Source: Massilia sp.
GTDB taxonomy: Bacteria; Pseudomonadota; Gammaproteobacteria; Burkholderiales; Burkholderiaceae_D
Length of the DNA stretch: 8,383 nucleotides
Assembly: GCA_003484545.1 (NCBI GenBank)
Contig: DNCF01000422.1
Location: 1-8,383 of the forward strand
Reading direction: 5' to 3'
In this document: positions 7,439 to 8,383 of the stretch, piece by piece
How positions within the stretch are numbered: the stretch's first letter is position 1
How the letters are laid out: every line of letters begins with the position of its first letter
The notes under the pieces: model-generated
Seen by the model: the letters and a program-made list of their open reading frames with translations, nothing else
Databases searched by the model: none
What the model was told of the DNA's origin: nothing
Translations under genes and position numbers: made by a program

Positions 7439-8335
7439 ATGCAGAATTTCAACGGCAAGGTGGCCGTCATCACCGGGGCCGGCAGCGGCCTGGGTCGCGA
7501 ATTCGCCGAGACGGCGGCGGGACTGGGCATGAAGCTGGTGCTGGCCGACGTCCAGGCCGACGCGCTCGAGAAGGTCACGGACGACCTGCTGGCGCGCGGC
7601 AGCGAGGTGCTGGCCATGGTCTGCGACGTCAGCAAGGGCGCCCACGTGCAGGAATTGGCGGACGCGGCGGTGGCGCGCTTCCACGGCATCCACCTGGTGT
7701 TCAACAACGCCGGCGTCGGCTCGGGCGGCCTGGTCTGGGAAAACAGCGAGCAGGACTGGGAATGGGTGCTGGGCGTGAACCTGTGGGGCGTGATCCATGG
7801 CGTGCGCATCTTCACCCGCACCATGCTCGAGTGCGCGAAGAAGGACCCGTCCTTCGAGGGGCACATCGTGAACACGGCGTCGATGGCGGGCCTGCTGAAT
7901 GCCCCCGCGATGGGCGTCTACAACGTCTCCAAGCATGCCGTGGTCTCGCTGACGGAGACGCTGTACCACGACCTGGAACTGGTCGGGGCGCCGATCGGCA
8001 CCTCGGTGCTCTGCCCGTATTTCGTGCCGACCGGTATCAGCCACTCGCACCGCAACCGGCCGGAAGACCTGCGCACGGAGGATGGGCCGACCAACAGCCA
8101 GATCGCGGCGCAGGCGCTGACGGTCAAGGCGGTGCAATCGGGCAAGGTGTCGGCGGCCGACGTGTCGCGCCTGACCTTCGAGGCGATCCGCGAAAAGCGT
8201 TTCTGGATCTTCTCGCACCCGCAGGCGCTGGGCGGCGTCGAGGACGGCATGAAGGCGCTCCTCGAGGGGCGCAATCCGCCCGATCCCTACGCGGCCACGC
8301 CGCACATCCGCGAAATCCTGCGGGCCAAGCTGTAA
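7439..8335 (+). CDS. SDR family oxidoreductase, probably NAD(H)-dependent, with extended C-terminus
   Basis: The 298-residue classical SDR has TGAGSGLG (12-19), an acidic residue D37 at the end of strand 2 (LVLADVQ) that favours NAD(H), D63 in VCDVS, NNAG (89-92), N114 in GVNLWG, S148 in VNTASMAG, and YNVSK with Y161 and K165. The Ser-Tyr gap of 13 is standard. It is longer than the upstream SDR because of a C-terminal lid and tail (about 200-298) with FWIFSHPQALGG (255-266) and EGRNPPDPY (276-284), a tail style seen in SDRs acting on bulky substrates. AAGGAGA at 7427-7433 overlaps the previous stop codon and is the best ribosome site of the operon. The two SDRs are clearly different subfamilies rather than a tandem duplication, so they should catalyse different steps. 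The substrate is unknown. Confidence 0.92.
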   Translation: MQNFNGKVAVITGAGSGLGREFAETAAGLGMKLVLADVQADALEKVTDDLLARGSEVLAMVCDVSKGAHVQELADAAVARFHGIHLVFNNAGVGSGGLVWENSEQDWEWVLGVNLWGVIHGVRIFTRTMLECAKKDPSFEGHIVNTASMAGLLNAPAMGVYNVSKHAVVSLTETLYHDLELVGAPIGTSVLCPYFVPTGISHSHRNRPEDLRTEDGPTNSQIAAQALTVKAVQSGKVSAADVSRLTFEAIREKRFWIFSHPQALGGVEDGMKALLEGRNPPDPYAATPHIREILRAKL

Positions 8336-8344
8336 GCCCTGCGC

Positions 8345-8376
8345 GGCAGGCCGCGGCGCGCGGGGCGCCGCCTGCC
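8345..8376 (+). terminator. GC-rich hairpin after the operon, uncertain terminator
   Basis: GGCAGGC (8345-8351) pairs with GCCTGCC (8370-8376), and GGCGC (8355-8359) pairs with GCGCC (8365-8369). A 3-base bulge (8352-8354) and a 5-base loop complete the structure. It begins 9 bases after the last SDR stop. No T-run follows before the window ends, so it may be a weak or Rho-assisted stop, an mRNA-stabilising stem, or just a GC-rich intergenic hairpin. Confidence 0.3.
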
Positions 8377-8383
8377 CGCAACG

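Overview
The window is a high-GC chromosomal stretch that looks like a beta-proteobacterium of the Burkholderiales, most likely Oxalobacteraceae (Massilia or a relative). I infer this from GC-rich codon use, from the metabolite:H+ symporter and thiolase/SDR protein types, and from the gene style. No rRNA or other taxonomic marker is present, so the placement is tentative.

Layout. (1) Positions 2-978 (+): the C-terminal end of an MFS transporter, cut by the window edge, overlaps by ATGA a winged-helix regulator with a C-terminal cysteine cluster; the two form a translationally coupled pair. (2) Positions 979-2799 (+): a 264-base non-coding leader, then a single 518-residue AAA/ABC-type ATPase fused to a TOPRIM domain, an OLD-family nuclease of the kind tied to phage defence. 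Its GC content is visibly lower than that of its neighbours (hand count 45% in two 60-base samples, against 73% in one sample of the thiolase), so it looks like a transferred single-gene cargo. (3) Positions 2930-4684 (-): an MHS-type MFS symporter with an unusually long TM9-TM10 loop, followed by a clear hairpin terminator. (4) Positions 4685-5069: a 385-base divergent control region with four 11-bp-phased copies of a GTAAG-type half-site. (5) Positions 5070-8335 (+): a four-gene operon of thiolase, Dabb-domain protein, SDR and SDR. It probably continues past the window or ends near a GC-rich hairpin at 8345-8376.

How the genes may work together. The thiolase, two SDRs (one with NADP-type and one with NAD-type fingerprint residues) and the small Dabb barrel suggest an acyl-CoA or oxo-acid catabolic or biosynthetic module. 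The divergent symporter may import its substrate. This link rests on gene order only. The most unusual items are the ATPase-TOPRIM gene and the helically phased repeat array. I found no CRISPR array, insertion sequence, tRNA or rRNA.
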